DNA of 6,529 nucleotides, taken from Clostridia bacterium (GTDB lineage Bacteria > Bacillota > Clostridia > Oscillospirales > CAG-272). Below the pieces are notes generated by a model. That model was not told the origin of the DNA and ran no database searches. It saw only the letters and a list, made by a program, of their open reading frames with translations. Within the stretch, counting starts at the first letter, position 1. The number at the start of each line of letters is the position of its first letter. The position numbers and the translations under genes are program-made. Location: contig JAQXKW010000022.1 in assembly GCA_029010655.1 (NCBI GenBank), positions 1 to 6,529 of the forward strand, written 5' to 3'. Shown piece after piece: positions 6,164 to 6,529 of the stretch.

Positions 6164-6529
6164 TTATATTTTATGTTGTGTAATCGCCTTTTTTATACAA
6201 AAACACGTAAGTATTGCGGCTGTTATATAGGAATATACGGGAGAGATTACCGTTAAAACCGCCGCCTGTGCCACGGTTTTGCCCCATAGGGGCAGTATAA
6301 AAAAGGCGCAGAGATTTCCCTGTATGAGCTTTGATATAACTGTTTTTTTAAGAGAAAGTCCCAACGGTACGGCGAAAGATGCTACCTGAAAAATAACGGA
6401 AAGACCCGAAAATCCCACGGCAAAGGCGCATAAGGCAGAACCGAATACGCCTCCCATGCGGGAGGCAGTCTCCGACGCCGTTGTAATCTCAAGAAAGGAA
6501 ATCAGCAGAAGATACAGCTTTTCGTTTAT
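6164..6529 (-). CDS. ylbJ: Sporulation integral membrane protein YlbJ (C-terminal part; 5' end outside window)
   Basis: The frame is open to the window edge at 6529, so the ATG at 6457 is internal and 121 C-terminal residues are visible of a protein that is usually around 400. Two features support YlbJ: the segment LLLISFLEITTASE (about 6470-6511) and GFSGLSVIFQVAS (6377-6415), which match the LEIT and GFGGLSVxxQV blocks of that family, together with strongly hydrophobic helices. In Bacillus subtilis YlbJ (SpoVV) is made in the mother cell and is needed to move dipicolinic acid towards the forespore. The same role here is by homology. YlbJ belongs to the nucleoside-recognition (Gate) domain membrane proteins, so a relative in that superfamily is the main alternative. 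No convincing terminator follows the stop; the next promoter begins 7 bases away. Confidence 0.8.
   Translation of the reverse strand: MNEKLYLLLISFLEITTASETASRMGGVFGSALCAFAVGFSGLSVIFQVASFAVPLGLSLKKTVISKLIQGNLCAFFILPLWGKTVAQAAVLTVISPVYSYITAAILTCFCIKKAITQHKI

Noticed and set aside
1..6529. Mobile element, phage, CRISPR, toxin-antitoxin or defence system
   Set aside because: No transposase, integrase, repeat array, paired small toxin/antitoxin genes or target-site duplications are visible; the gene content is housekeeping, transport and sporulation.

Overview
The window looks like chromosomal DNA from an anaerobic, Gram-positive, spore-forming clostridial lineage, most like the gut Oscillospiraceae/Ruminococcaceae. 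This rests on a fragment of the sporulation membrane protein YlbJ, strong GGAGG-type ribosome binding sites, a near-consensus sigma-A promoter, and protein sequences that read like clostridial homologues. No species can be named from the sequence alone.

The left half (1-3580, + strand) is most of a branched-chain amino acid ABC importer operon: permease livH (5' end outside the window), permease livM, ATPase livG and ATPase livF. The genes are packed with overlaps at each junction, and the start codons are best decided by the Shine-Dalgarno positions. The substrate-binding lipoprotein gene is not in the window and is probably upstream. The operon ends at an imperfect hairpin (3585-3621) that can act as a terminator in both directions, because a convergent gene ends on its other side.

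The right half (3626-6529) is transcribed leftwards. Read from the right edge, it holds the 3' end of ylbJ; a clear promoter (TTGATT-17-TATAAT, 6156-6128); a 68-residue four-cysteine protein of unknown function; prfB (peptide chain release factor 2); an intrinsic terminator; a SpoU/TrmH-family RNA methyltransferase; a 30-bp near-perfect palindrome; and a 74-residue single-pass membrane protein. The four-cysteine gene and prfB very probably form one transcript. The terminator after prfB lies in a gap of only 33 bp before the methyltransferase, so that gene depends on readthrough or on a promoter inside the end of prfB.

Most of the window is ordinary housekeeping and transport content. I see no mobile elements, CRISPR arrays, tRNA or rRNA genes, and no undescribed multi-gene system. 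There is no gene-free stretch over 300 bases. The points most worth a second look are the prfB that is continuous where many bacteria have a programmed frameshift, the terminator squeezed between prfB and the methyltransferase, the palindrome in front of the small membrane protein gene, the unusual third motif of the methyltransferase, and an insertion in LivG.
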